A stretch of 64,000 nucleotides of DNA from Nocardioides aquaticus (GCF_018459925.1 NZ_CP075371.1:1-64000), one strand, 5' to 3'; counted from the stretch's first letter, positions 12,472 through 22,696 are shown. Notes: generated by a model from the letters alone, not told the origin. A program made the numbers and translations.

Positions 12472-12499
12472 AGAAACCGCAGGTCAGCCTGCGGTTTCT
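12472..12499 (+). terminator. Terminator just inside the island left end
   Basis: Perfect 12-bp stem AGAAACCGCAGG / CCTGCGGTTTCT with loop TCAG, followed by TTACC. It lies 3 bp beyond attL, so tRNA-Ala transcription now ends in island DNA. Nothing similar follows attR. Confidence 0.75.
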
Positions 12500-12603
12500 T
12501 ACCATTTCCGGGCTAACCCCCTGCTGATTCTCTGCTCGCTATGGGGGACTGGCGGGGGAATGGGCCTAGCTGATGCAGGGGTTCCCGAATCTGCCTGACG
12601 GCC

Positions 12604-14727
12604 ATGAGCCAAGATGACGTCATGCCGATCCCGGACGACGTGTGGAACGACCTCATCGAGATGCAGCCGGGAGAGATGAAGAACAGAGGTCCGCTCGCGT
12701 CCAGGTGGCGCGACGAGGCGGTCGAGCAGCTCCTTACGTCTGGACACCTCGTTGCGGACGGTGGCCGCGTTACGCGCACGAAGGTGTCACTAGACGCGGA
12801 GGCCCTTTGGGAGGTTCTGCCGGAGGACGGGTCCACGATGGGCAACCAGAGGGCCCGCACCGAACTCGGGTGGAGGGACGAACGTCGGTACGAGAATGCC
12901 AAGGCCATCTTGCTCGCCACGAGCGAGATTGCTGTGGGCCGCGGGCGGGGAGGCTCGATCAAGCGGATCACGGACCCCAGCGGCTCGCTCGAGCAGGTGC
13001 CGAACTCGCCCGCACCTACATCCCGGGCAGCGGTGCCGCCGGAGGTTGAGAGCCGTGCTGACGTGCAGGCCCCCGTCGACGAAGAACGTCGGGTGACGAG
13101 GGCGCCCGCGAGCACAGAAACGGAACGGGCGGAGCTGCACAAGACCATCTGGCGGATCGCTAACAATCTTCGCGGCAGTGTCGACGGATGGGACTTCAAG
13201 ACATATGTCCTCGGGATGCTCTTCTACCGTTTCATCTCCGAGAACCTGACGGTCTACCTCAACGAGCAGGAGCGGCTGGCAGGTAACGAAGGCTTCGACT
13301 ACCGCAACCTGGCACGTGCTGACGCGGAGGTTGGCCGTGACGAGACGGTCAAGGAGAAGGGCTTCTACATCCTCCCGGAGGATCTGTTCGCTAATGTCCG
13401 CGCCAAGGCCAGGCACGACGAGAACCTCAACGAGACCCTGAGCCGTGTCTTCAAGAACATCGAGGGCTCGGCCGTCGGCGCGACCTCCGAGGATGACATC
13501 AAGGGTCTCTTCGACGACCTCGACGTCAACAGCAGCAAGCTCGGCCCCACGGTGGCCAAGCGCAACGAGAAGCTCGTCAAGCTCCTCGACGCCATCGGCG
13601 ACCTCCCGCTCGGTGGTGCCTTCAGGGAGAACAATAACGACCTGTTCGGCGACGCCTACGAGTACCTCATGCAGATGTACGCGTCCGCGGCCGGCAAGTC
13701 CGGTGGTGAGTACTACACGCCTCAGGAGGTTGCGGAGCTCCTGGCCAGGATCACCGTCGTCGGCAAGACCGAGGTCAATAAGGTCTACGACCCGGCCTGC
13801 GGCTCGGGCTCGATGCTGCTGAAGTACGAGAAGGTCCTCGGACACGGCAAGGTGCGGCAAGGCTACTTCGGCCAGGAGGTCAACCTGACCACCTACAACC
13901 TGTGCCGGATCAACATGTTCCTGCACGACATCCCGTACGAGAAGTTCGAGATCGCACACGGCGACACCCTGATCGATCCGGCCCATTGGGACGACGAGCC
14001 GTTCGAGGCGATCGTGTCCAACCCGCCCTACTCGATCAAATGGGAGGGCGACGCGAACCCGCTACTTATCAACGACCCGCGATACGCACCAGCCGGAGTC
14101 CTCGCGCCCAAGTCCAGGGCGGACCTCGCGTTCACCATGCACATCCTGAGCTGGCTTGCCGTCAACGGTACTGCTGCAATTGTCGAGTTCCCCGGAGTGC
14201 TATATCGCGGAGGAGCTGAGCAGAAGATCCGCAAATGGCTCGTAGACAACAACTACGTCGACACCGTCATCCAGCTCCCGCCGGACCTCTTCTTCGGCAC
14301 GACGATTGCGACCTGCGTTCTCGTGCTCAAGAAGTCCAAGCCTGACAACACGATCCTCTTCATCGACGCCTCGGCGGAGTTCACACGCCAGGGCAACAAG
14401 AACAGACTCACTGCCGACCACCAGGAGTCGATCCTCGAGGCCTTCAGCAAGCGGGACGACGTCCCCTACTTCGCCAAGCTCGTCGATCATGAGGTCATTG
14501 CCGACAACGGCTACAACATCGCGGTCAGTTCGTACGTCGAAGCCGAGGACACTAGCGTCGCGGTCGACATCCGTACTCTGAACGCTGAGATCGCCCGCAT
14601 CGTCGTGAGCCAGTCGACGCTCCGCGCGAAAATCGACGCAATCGTTGCTGACTTGGGGGAGAGTCGTGAGCGAGGACGAGGAGGCGGCGCGCGACTCTCT
14701 GACCACAGCCGTGGAGAGTTCGGTTGA
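12604..14727 (+). CDS. hsdM: Type I restriction-modification DNA methyltransferase HsdM with N-terminal extension
   Basis: Adenine-N6 methyltransferase subunit of a type I system. HsdM_N helical domain begins near residue 175 (ELHKTIWRIANNLRGSVDG); SAM-binding motif PACGSGSML starts at Pro397; catalytic motif NPPYS is at 473-477. The first 170 residues are extra compared with ordinary HsdM (about 500-540 aa) and resemble a winged-helix-like region (SRWRDEAVEQLL, a beta-wing region, then YENAKAILLATSEIAVG) plus a linker. ATG 12604 has no strong ribosome-binding site; ATG 12622 is an alternative. Its last 62 bases overlap the next gene in another frame, and the tail after about residue 680 looks unlike a normal HsdM end. 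Confidence 0.93.
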   Translation: MSQDDVMPIPDDVWNDLIEMQPGEMKNRGPLASRWRDEAVEQLLTSGHLVADGGRVTRTKVSLDAEALWEVLPEDGSTMGNQRARTELGWRDERRYENAKAILLATSEIAVGRGRGGSIKRITDPSGSLEQVPNSPAPTSRAAVPPEVESRADVQAPVDEERRVTRAPASTETERAELHKTIWRIANNLRGSVDGWDFKTYVLGMLFYRFISENLTVYLNEQERLAGNEGFDYRNLARADAEVGRDETVKEKGFYILPEDLFANVRAKARHDENLNETLSRVFKNIEGSAVGATSEDDIKGLFDDLDVNSSKLGPTVAKRNEKLVKLLDAIGDLPLGGAFRENNNDLFGDAYEYLMQMYASAAGKSGGEYYTPQEVAELLARITVVGKTEVNKVYDPACGSGSMLLKYEKVLGHGKVRQGYFGQEVNLTTYNLCRINMFLHDIPYEKFEIAHGDTLIDPAHWDDEPFEAIVSNPPYSIKWEGDANPLLINDPRYAPAGVLAPKSRADLAFTMHILSWLAVNGTAAIVEFPGVLYRGGAEQKIRKWLVDNNYVDTVIQLPPDLFFGTTIATCVLVLKKSKPDNTILFIDASAEFTRQGNKNRLTADHQESILEAFSKRDDVPYFAKLVDHEVIADNGYNIAVSSYVEAEDTSVAVDIRTLNAEIARIVVSQSTLRAKIDAIVADLGESRERGRGGGARLSDHSRGEFG

Positions 14728-15319
14728 GCGGTTCCTCGATGGGCACCTTTCGCCAGAAGAGGAGCGGCACGCCCGGAACATCGGGCGCATGTGCTTGGAG
14801 TTCGCGTGCCTCGAGGAAGAAATCGGCGAGCTCGTGGTGTCTCGAGGCGGCGGATCCCCAGATCGGGAGGCCTACATGGAGAGGGTCAAGACCGGTAAAG
14901 GCGTCCTCTCGGCCATTGCCGAGGTGGCCACAGGTGACCTGAGCGACCTCAAGGAGCGTTACAACGCTTTCAAGGCAGAGCGTGATCGCTACGCTCATGC
15001 GTCCCTGGGGGCGGTCCTCCAGGAGGAGCAGACGGAGGATGGCCGGAGGATCCTCCACCTCAAGACAGATCTGCAAAAGCATCCGAGAGGCGATCGCCAC
15101 CCGAGCGGTCGGGTGTCGTCGCTGCCAACTGACGAGGATACGGACGCGCTCATCCGCGACATGCGTTCGCTTCGGATGAGGCTAATGAACGAACGGATGC
15201 GCGCCACGGTCGAACGGGCCACAAAGAACATTGCCACGCAGATGCACGAGATGGTTAGCCGCAGTCTCCCGCCCATGCGTGAGCGCATGACCGACATGGT
15301 TCGGCGGATCGTCCCGTGA
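14666..15319 (+). CDS. HEPN-like helical protein embedded in the hsd operon
   Basis: 217-aa, all-helical-looking protein of no named family that I recognise. The segment LEEEIGELVVSRGG (about residues 38-51) and then ERYNAFKAERDRYAHASLG (99-117) contain an R-x4-H motif, Arg106 to His111, the catalytic signature of HEPN ribonucleases; the sequence around it (RDRYAHA) is HEPN-like. A C-terminal charged helix rich in Met and Arg follows. GTG 14666 is chosen (GGGGGAGAG upstream); TTG 14645 is in frame. It overlaps hsdM by 62 bp and hsdS by 4 bp (GTGA), so it is translated as part of the operon. A role as an RNase coupled to restriction is inference. Confidence 0.8.
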   Translation: MSEDEEAARDSLTTAVESSVERFLDGHLSPEEERHARNIGRMCLEFACLEEEIGELVVSRGGGSPDREAYMERVKTGKGVLSAIAEVATGDLSDLKERYNAFKAERDRYAHASLGAVLQEEQTEDGRRILHLKTDLQKHPRGDRHPSGRVSSLPTDEDTDALIRDMRSLRMRLMNERMRATVERATKNIATQMHEMVSRSLPPMRERMTDMVRRIVP

Positions 15320-16566
15320 GCCGTATCGTCGACCTTATCGCTGAGCACTGCCCGGAAGGTGTCGAGTTCAAGGCGCTCGGCGAGGTTGGCGAGTTCATTA
15401 GAGGCAACGGCCTTCAGAAGAAGGACTTCGTCGCCGCGGGCTTCCCGTGTATCCACTACGGGCAGGTGTTCACAACCTATGGGACGGCCACGAGTACAAC
15501 GAAAAGCTTCGTGACCCCTGAGTTGGCGATGCGCCTACGACGAGCCAAACCGGGCGATCTCGTCATCGCTACTACCAGCGAGAACGACGCGGACGTCTGC
15601 AAGGCCGTTGCGTGGCTCGGGGACACAGAAGTGGCAATCAGTGGCGACTCCTATATCTACTCGCACAGCCTGGACCCCCTCTATGCCGCCTTCTTCCTCC
15701 AAACGAGTGACTTCCGATCTCAGAAGATGCGATTCATCACGGGAACGAAGCTCAAGAGGGTCTCCAGTAGGCACCTTGCACGGATCAAGATCCCCGTGCC
15801 GCCCTTGGTGATCCAGCGCGAGATCGGCAAAGCCCTCCAAGAATTCGGAAGGCTGAGAGCCGAACTCGTTGTCGAGCTTGAAGCCGAACTTCGATACCGC
15901 TCTCGCCAGTTCTCGTATTACCGCGACTCCCTTCTCGCAGGGGGGGAGGCGGAGAGCGATCGTTGGGCAACAGTGGGCGAGTTGTATGAGTCGTCGTCCG
16001 GTCTTTCGAAAAGCGCGGATCAGTTCGGGTTCGGTCAACCGTTTCTGTCGTTCAGAACAGTGTTCAACAACCCCATCGTTCCCTCTGAACTTCGCAACCT
16101 CGTCAACTCGACAGAGTCGGAACAAGCCCGCTACTCGATCAACGCGGGCGACGTCTTCGTTACGCGAACGAGCGAAGATATTGAAGGTCTCGGCATGAGT
16201 TGCGCTGCGCTCAGGGGTTACCCCAAGGCTACTTTCAACGGCTTCACTAAACGACTCCGTCCCAGAGAGCCCGATGTCATTGATGCGCAATTCGCCGCAT
16301 ACTTCTTCCGCTCTTCACTCTTCAGAAGACAGATCGCCCGTATGGCTGTCCTGTCCACGCGGGTCAGTCTGAACGACGACATCCTGCTGAGGATCCGTAT
16401 CCCCGTTCCCCCGGTGGAAGAACAGCAGCGGATCGTCGCGATCCTCAACAAATTCGATGCGCTCGTGAGCGACTTGTCACGAGCGCTGCCAGCTGAGGTG
16501 GCCGCTCGCCGACAGCAGTATGAGTACTACAGGGACAAGCTGCTCACGTTCGAGGAAGCAGCGTGA
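15316..16566 (+). CDS. hsdS: Type I restriction-modification specificity subunit HsdS
   Basis: Sequence-recognition subunit of the HsdM/HsdR complex. Two target-recognition domains are visible: residues about 1-165 ending in IPVPPLVIQREIGKAL with the coiled-coil conserved region to about 215, and about 218-380 ending in IPVPPVEEQQRIVAIL with the second conserved helix ending YYRDKLLTF. 416 aa is the normal full length, so the subunit looks intact. GTG start overlaps the upstream stop by 4 bases; its own stop overlaps hsdR by 4. The two half-site specificities cannot be read from sequence. Confidence 0.93.
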   Translation: MSRIVDLIAEHCPEGVEFKALGEVGEFIRGNGLQKKDFVAAGFPCIHYGQVFTTYGTATSTTKSFVTPELAMRLRRAKPGDLVIATTSENDADVCKAVAWLGDTEVAISGDSYIYSHSLDPLYAAFFLQTSDFRSQKMRFITGTKLKRVSSRHLARIKIPVPPLVIQREIGKALQEFGRLRAELVVELEAELRYRSRQFSYYRDSLLAGGEAESDRWATVGELYESSSGLSKSADQFGFGQPFLSFRTVFNNPIVPSELRNLVNSTESEQARYSINAGDVFVTRTSEDIEGLGMSCAALRGYPKATFNGFTKRLRPREPDVIDAQFAAYFFRSSLFRRQIARMAVLSTRVSLNDDILLRIRIPVPPVEEQQRIVAILNKFDALVSDLSRALPAEVAARRQQYEYYRDKLLTFEEAA

Positions 16567-19500
16567 CCGAGTTCCCCGAGCTCGGCGTTGCGGGCAGTGC
16601 CACCCACTTCGAGCCGATCTCGGTCAGTGACGAGAGCACGGTCGTCGCAGAGTTCCCGCCCGAGGATTCGAAGGAGAGCGGCTACCAGAGCGAGGCCGAA
16701 CTGGAAGCTGCGTTCGTCAAGCTGCTCCAGGGGCAGGCCTACGAGTACCTACCGATCGTCAACGCTTCCGCGCTGGAGACCAACCTTCGCGCCCAACTCG
16801 AAACGCTGAATAAGTTCGAGTTCACCGACCCTGAGTGGCAGCGGTTCTTCAACGAGTCCGTCGCGGGCAAGAACGACGGGATCGTCGAGAAGACGGCCCG
16901 CATCCAGGAAGACCACATCCAGGTCCTCAAGCGCGACGACGGCACGGCCAAGAACATCTACCTGATCGACAAGACGAGCATCCACAACAACCGGCTCCAG
17001 GTCATCAATCAGTACGAGGTCGAGGGCCGAGCATCAGGTGTTCAGCGCTCGAACCGCTACGACGTCACCGTCCTCGTCAACGGGCTGCCGATGGTGCACA
17101 TCGAGCTCAAGCGCCGCGGGGTCGACATCCGGGAGGCCTTCAACCAGATCAACCGCTACCAGCGGGAGAGCTTCTGGGCCGACTCCGGCCTGTTCCAGTA
17201 CGTCCAGCTCTTTGTCATCAGCAATGGCACCCTGACGAAGTACTACTCCAACACCACCCGCGAGCGACACGTCAGCGAGACGGTCGGTAGCAAGCGCGGC
17301 AGGAAGCAGTCGTCCAACACGTTCGAGTTCACGAGCTGGTGGGCCGACGCGAGCAACCGGGCGATCGCCGACCTGACCGGGTTCACCAAGACGTTCTTCG
17401 CCAAACACACCCTGCTCAACATCCTGACGAAGTACTGCGTGTTCGATGTCGACCGCAACCTGCTGGTGATGCGTCCGTATCAGATCGTCGCGGCCGAGCG
17501 GATCCTTCAACGCATCGAGACCTCCACCAACTACAAGAAGCTCGGCACCATCGGAGCCGGCGGCTACGTGTGGCACACCACCGGGTCCGGGAAGACGCTC
17601 ACCAGCTTCAAGGCCGCCCAGCTGGCGAGCAAGCTGACCAGCGTCGACAAGGTACTTTTCGTCGTCGACCGCAAGGACCTCGACTACCAAACCCAGCGCG
17701 AGTACGACCGCTTCGAGAAGGGCGCGGTCGACGGCACCACCAACACCGCGCACCTCAAGCGAAGGCTCGAGGATCCGACGTCGCGGATCATCGTCACGAC
17801 GATCCAGAAGCTCGCCAGGTTCGTGAGCTATGAGCGAGGACACGACGTGTTCGGCTCGCATGTAGTGGTGATCTTTGATGAGTGCCATCGCAGCCAGTTC
17901 GGCGACATGCACATGGCCATCACGAACGTCTTCCGCCGCTACAACCTGTTCGGCTTCACGGGCACGCCGATCTTTGCCGAGAACGCTGGGGCAAGCGGGA
18001 ACCCGCAGTTACGCACCACCGAGCAGGCATTTGGCGACAAGCTCCATACGTACACGATCGTCGATGCGATCAGTGACAAGAACGTACTGCCGTTCCGCAT
18101 CGACTACGTCAACACACTGAAGCTCCCGGCGGCCCTGACCGACAAGCAGGTTGCCGCGATCAACACCGACGCAGCTCTGCTGAGTCCGGAGCGGGTCGGA
18201 GCGGTGACGTCGTACGTCCTCGACCACTTCGATCAGAAGACCCGCCGCAACTCGGCCTACCGGCTGGGGGAGAAGCGCGTCGCCGGGTTCAACTCGGTGT
18301 TCGCGACCGCGTCCATCGACGCAGCGAAGCGCTACTACAAGGCGTTCAAGGAAGCGCAGCGCGAGCGGGAGGAGACGGTCCCGGGATACCAGCCCCTCAA
18401 GGTCGGACTGATCTTCAGCTACGCCGCCAACGAGGACCTCGACGGCGGCATGCTGGGGGAAGAGGAGTTCGAGACCAGCGACCTCGATTCCAGCTCCCGC
18501 GACTTCCTCGAAGGCGCGATCCAGGACTACAACGTCATGTTTGGCACGAGCTTCGACACGTCGGCCGACCGGTTCCAGAACTATTACAAGGACCTGTCGC
18601 AGCGTCTCAAGAACCGTGAACTCGACCTCGCGATCGTCGTCAACATGTTCCTCACTGGCTTCGACGCCACGACCCTGAACACCCTGTGGGTCGACAAGAA
18701 CCTCCGCCAGCACGGCCTGATCCAGGCCTACTCGCGGACCAACCGGATACTCAACTCGATCAAGACCTACGGCAACATCGTCAGTTTCCGCGACTTGGAG
18801 CAGGCCACCAACGACGCGCTGTCGCTCTTCGGCAACAAGGACGCCAAGGGCATCGTCCTGCTCAAGCCCTACGCCGACTATTACGCCGAATACTCCAGGC
18901 TCGTCGCCGACCTCACGACCTTGTTCCCGCTCGGCCAGCCGATCGTCGGCGAGGCTGCGCAGAAGGCGTTCATCACGCTCTTCGGCGCCATCCTCCGGCT
19001 ACGCAACATCCTGGTCTCCTTCGACGACTTCGTCGGCCACGAGATCCTCAGCGAACGCGACTTCCAGGACTACCGAAGCATTTACCTCAACCTGTACGCC
19101 GACTTCCGCGGCCAGGACGCGGTCGAGAAGGAGTCGATCAACGACGACGTGGTCTTCGAGATCGAGCTCATCAAGCAGGTCGAGGTCAACGTCGACTACA
19201 TCCTGCTGCTGGTCGAGCAGTGGCGTGAAGCCCGAGGCAACGGCTCCGACGTCGAGATGGCCGCGCTGATGAACATCCAGCGCGCCATCGACTCCAGCAT
19301 CACCCTGCGCAACAAGCGCGACCTCATTCTTGCCTTCGTCGACTCCGTCAACGTCAGCGCGGACACTGGCGAAGACTGGCGCCGCTTCGTTGATGCCAAG
19401 ATGGCTGAGGAGCTCGAAGGGCTGATTGTCGCGGAGGCGCTCAAGCCTGATGAGACCCGCGCGTTTGTCGCCGACGCCTTTCGCGACGGCGCCATCCCCA

Positions 19501-19634
19501 CCGCCGGAACTGCTGTTACCAAGATCCTGCCGCCCGTCTCCAGGTTCGCGGCCGGGAACGACCACGCACTCAAAAAACAGACCGTTCTCGACAAGCTCGC
19601 CGCCTTCTTCGACCGGTATGCAGGACTCTCGTGA
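16563..19634 (+). CDS. hsdR: Type I restriction endonuclease subunit HsdR
   Basis: Motor and nuclease subunit. The N-terminal PD-(D/E)xK nuclease shows Asp167 and Glu181-x-Lys183 (HIELKRRG); helicase motif I HTTGSGKT ends at Thr345; motif II is DECH at 439-442; motif III FGFTGTP follows; motif VI is QAYSRTNRI. The C-terminal helical domain is complete. 1023 aa, family length, no break seen. GTG start overlaps hsdS stop by 4 bases. With hsdM, the HEPN gene and hsdS it forms one operon. Confidence 0.95.
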   Translation: MTEFPELGVAGSATHFEPISVSDESTVVAEFPPEDSKESGYQSEAELEAAFVKLLQGQAYEYLPIVNASALETNLRAQLETLNKFEFTDPEWQRFFNESVAGKNDGIVEKTARIQEDHIQVLKRDDGTAKNIYLIDKTSIHNNRLQVINQYEVEGRASGVQRSNRYDVTVLVNGLPMVHIELKRRGVDIREAFNQINRYQRESFWADSGLFQYVQLFVISNGTLTKYYSNTTRERHVSETVGSKRGRKQSSNTFEFTSWWADASNRAIADLTGFTKTFFAKHTLLNILTKYCVFDVDRNLLVMRPYQIVAAERILQRIETSTNYKKLGTIGAGGYVWHTTGSGKTLTSFKAAQLASKLTSVDKVLFVVDRKDLDYQTQREYDRFEKGAVDGTTNTAHLKRRLEDPTSRIIVTTIQKLARFVSYERGHDVFGSHVVVIFDECHRSQFGDMHMAITNVFRRYNLFGFTGTPIFAENAGASGNPQLRTTEQAFGDKLHTYTIVDAISDKNVLPFRIDYVNTLKLPAALTDKQVAAINTDAALLSPERVGAVTSYVLDHFDQKTRRNSAYRLGEKRVAGFNSVFATASIDAAKRYYKAFKEAQREREETVPGYQPLKVGLIFSYAANEDLDGGMLGEEEFETSDLDSSSRDFLEGAIQDYNVMFGTSFDTSADRFQNYYKDLSQRLKNRELDLAIVVNMFLTGFDATTLNTLWVDKNLRQHGLIQAYSRTNRILNSIKTYGNIVSFRDLEQATNDALSLFGNKDAKGIVLLKPYADYYAEYSRLVADLTTLFPLGQPIVGEAAQKAFITLFGAILRLRNILVSFDDFVGHEILSERDFQDYRSIYLNLYADFRGQDAVEKESINDDVVFEIELIKQVEVNVDYILLLVEQWREARGNGSDVEMAALMNIQRAIDSSITLRNKRDLILAFVDSVNVSADTGEDWRRFVDAKMAEELEGLIVAEALKPDETRAFVADAFRDGAIPTAGTAVTKILPPVSRFAAGNDHALKKQTVLDKLAAFFDRYAGLS

Positions 19635-19991
19635 CCCGGGCCGGCGTGCCGTGAGCATCGCTGCGTGCGAAAAGGTCTGACGGCGACTCGCACCTCTAGA
19701 AACGTGTCTGTCCTACCCGGGAGTGCAGAACTACCGCCCAGTCAACGTCGAGCCCCTCGCCCATCCGCCCGATGACTTGAAGCGCAGTTGCTCCGGCCAA
19801 CCACCCGCTGCCCTTGACGAACTTTGACGAGGACCGACGAGTCACGAAACCGTTGGACTCAGCAGCAGTTCGAAGCCTCCAGACCGAGCGGCACGCATGC
19901 TACGAAGGTCCGTAGATCGGTCCGCCCATGGGGCGGGCCGTGAGTCATTTCAAGGCTAAGTGACGACGGCTGACGGGCGGTGACGAGGGCG
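19635..19991. other. Intergenic region before the relaxase, candidate oriT
   Basis: 357 bp with no convincing gene. It holds a hairpin at 19919-19939 (GGTCCGCCC / GGGCGGGCC, 3-nt loop, one G-U pair), then short repeats of TGACG (19961-19985). A region with hairpin and repeats directly upstream of a MobF relaxase is where an origin of transfer would be expected; no nic site can be named. Confidence 0.35.
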
Positions 19992-22696
19992 ATGCGTGGT
20001 GGGGTCAAGTTCTACCGCGGCTCCGCGTCCGCAGCGCGCTCGTACGTAGAGGCGGACCGCTCACGGGTCGACGACTACTACCTCGCGGAGGGCACGGGCG
20101 TTGCCGAGCGGTATGTGGCCAGGACATCTCCCGCCGAGGGGGGACGCGGTGTTTTCGCAGTTCAGGGCGGGGGACGCTAGACGGTGACGCGTACGAGCGG
20201 TGGGTCGCCGGGTACGACGTCGAGACTGAGAGGCCGAAGGGCCGGTTGCGCCAGGACGCTCGGGGGCTTCGGTTCGTAGAGGTCGTGGTCAACGGGCCGA
20301 AGACCTGGTCGCTGGCTGCGGCGCTTCATCCCGACGTCGCTGCGGCGTACGACGCGGCGATGGATCGCGCGGCCGGCGAGGTGATCGGGTGGGTGGCTGA
20401 ACATGCCACCACGCGGGTCGGGCCGCGGGGCCGGCAGGTGCAGGTGCCGGTAAAGAGGCTCGAGGCGGCCGTGGTCCGGCACTACACCTCCCGAGCCGGC
20501 GACCCGCACCGGCATCTCCACGTGCAGATCAACGCCCGCGTCTTCGCGCAGGGGACATGGCGAGGACTGCACTCGGTCGGTGTCGTCGACAGCATCGAGG
20601 CGCTCAACGGGATCGGTCACGCCGCGGTGATGTGCGACCCCGAGTTCCGAGCCGCGCTCGCGGCACGCGGCTACAGCCTCGACGCTAACGGCGAGATTCA
20701 GCAGCTCGCGCCGTACGCCGGCGGGTTCAGCCAGCGCGCGGCGCAGATCAACCGCCATGTCGACCGGTACGAGGCCGCTTGGCGTGCCGAGCACCCTAGC
20801 CAGGAGCCCGGGCCGCGACTGCGCCGCACCTGGGACCGCCGGGCGTGGGCCGACGCGCGACCCGACAAGGTCGTGCCCCGCAGCGGCGCCGACCTCGTCG
20901 CCGCGTGGAATGAGGAGCTGCGCGACCTCGGCTTCACCCCACCAACCAGCCCGGTGAACGACGCCGGCGTCCCGGTCGGCCGGCTCAACCGGGATGTGGC
21001 CGCCGACCTGGTGCTCACCCGGCTCGGCGCGAAGCGGTCGGCGTGGAACGCAGCCGACATACGCGGCGAGGTCGAACGACTGATCGCCTCCGTCGACGTG
21101 ATCGCCGAGCGACCGGTGCGGCACGAGCTAGTTGAGGACATCGCCGACCGCGCTTTGACGCGGTGTGTGCCGCTGCTGGACCGCGACGACGTCCCCGAGC
21201 ACGTCCGCAGCCTGACATCGCAACGGGTCCTGGGCGTCGAGGCCGACCTGGTCGACAGCTTGGCTGCACGCTCCGCCCGGTCGGTCACTAACGCGGTGCG
21301 GCTCCGCGGCATCGACCACCTCGACCCCGCGCAACGAGATGTGGTCGCGGCGCTCGCCGGCGACGCCGAGCTGCTCGTCATCGAGGGCGCCGCCGGCACC
21401 GGCAAGACCACCACCCTGGCGGCCGCCCGCGACGTGCTCGACGACGCAGACCGTCGACTCGTGGTCGTCACCCCCACGCTCAAGGCAGCCCAAGCAGCGC
21501 AGCAGCAGGTCGGCACCGACGCCTTCTCCGCCGCCTGGCTGATCCACCAACACGGCTACCGCTGGGACGAGGACGGCCACTGGTCACAGACCGACGCCGC
21601 GCCAGAGGCACGCGCACGGCTGCTGCCCGGCGACGTCCTCCTCGTCGACGAGGCCGGCATGCTCGACCAGGACACCGCCCGCGCGCTGCTCGCCATCGCC
21701 GACCAAGCCCACGCAGCCGTCGCGCTCCTCGGCGACCGACACCAGCTCCCGGCCGTCGGCCGCGGCGGCGTCCTAGACCTCGCCGCACGCTGGGCGCCAC
21801 CTGAGGCGCACCACGAGCTCGAGTCGGTCCACCGGTTCAGCGATCGTGCGTACGCCGAACTCAGCCTCCTCATGCGAACCGGTGAGCGGTCTGGTGAGGT
21901 CTTCGACGCCCTCCTCGAACGCGGCCAGGTCGTCATCCACGCCAGCGAGGTCGGACGCACCGCAGCTCTGGCCGCCATCGGCGCCCGCGCCGCCGACGGT
22001 GACCAGCTCGTCATCGCCGACACCCGCGACCAGGTCGCCGCGCTCAACGCAGCCATCCGCGACCGCCGCCACGAGGAGCGCGCACCATCCGGTGAGCAAG
22101 ATGGTGAGCGCGGTCGTGGAGATGTTGTTGGGCCGATCACGGCCCGGGGTGAGCGGATCGGTCTCGGCGACCGGGTCGCCACCCGACGCAACGACCGCGA
22201 CCTCGAAGTCGCCAACCGCGACACCTGGACCGTGGCCGGCATCGGCGACGACGGCAGCCTCCTGATCACCGGCCGCCACGGCCAACGGACCTTGCCCGCC
22301 GGCTACGTCCACGACCACGTCGAGCTCGCCTTCACCACCACCGCCTACGGAGCACAAGGCGATACCAGCGACTGCGCACACCTCGCACTCGGCGAGACCA
22401 CCGGCGCCGCCTCGGCCTACGTCGCCATGACCCGCGGCCGCCACCACAACATCGTCCATCTCGTCGCCGAGTCCCTCGACGAGGCCCGCAGCCAATGGGT
22501 CGACGTCTTCCACCGCGACCGCGCCGACCTCGGCCCCAGCCACGCTGTTCAGCGAGCCGCCGACGACATCGACCGGTACGGGCCGAACGCTCAGCCGACC
22601 AATGCTGGAACGCGGCCGGTGCCGAGCAGCGGCCCACGTCGCCCACCGCCATCGCTGCCGGCTCCTCCATCCAGCTCCCGCGGGATCGGCCGCTGA
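19992..22696 (+). pseudogene. MobF (TrwC/TraA-type) relaxase-helicase, frameshifted near the start
   Basis: Conjugative relaxase that would nick oriT and unwind DNA. The N-terminus (MRGGVKFYRG, then DDYYLAEGTG with candidate catalytic tyrosines) is in one frame up to TAG 20178-20180; the rest continues in the -1 frame from about 20171 (GTLDGDAYERWVAGYD, FVEVVVNGPKTWSLAA, metal-binding HRHLH). One extra G in the G5 run at 20169-20173 joins the frames perfectly. C-terminal superfamily I helicase: Walker A GAAGTGKT (21385-21408), LLVDEAGML, and the C-terminal TAYGAQG / VAMTRGR motifs. About 901 codons in all. Either broken, or an assembly error; programmed -1 shifting is less likely. Confidence 0.85.
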
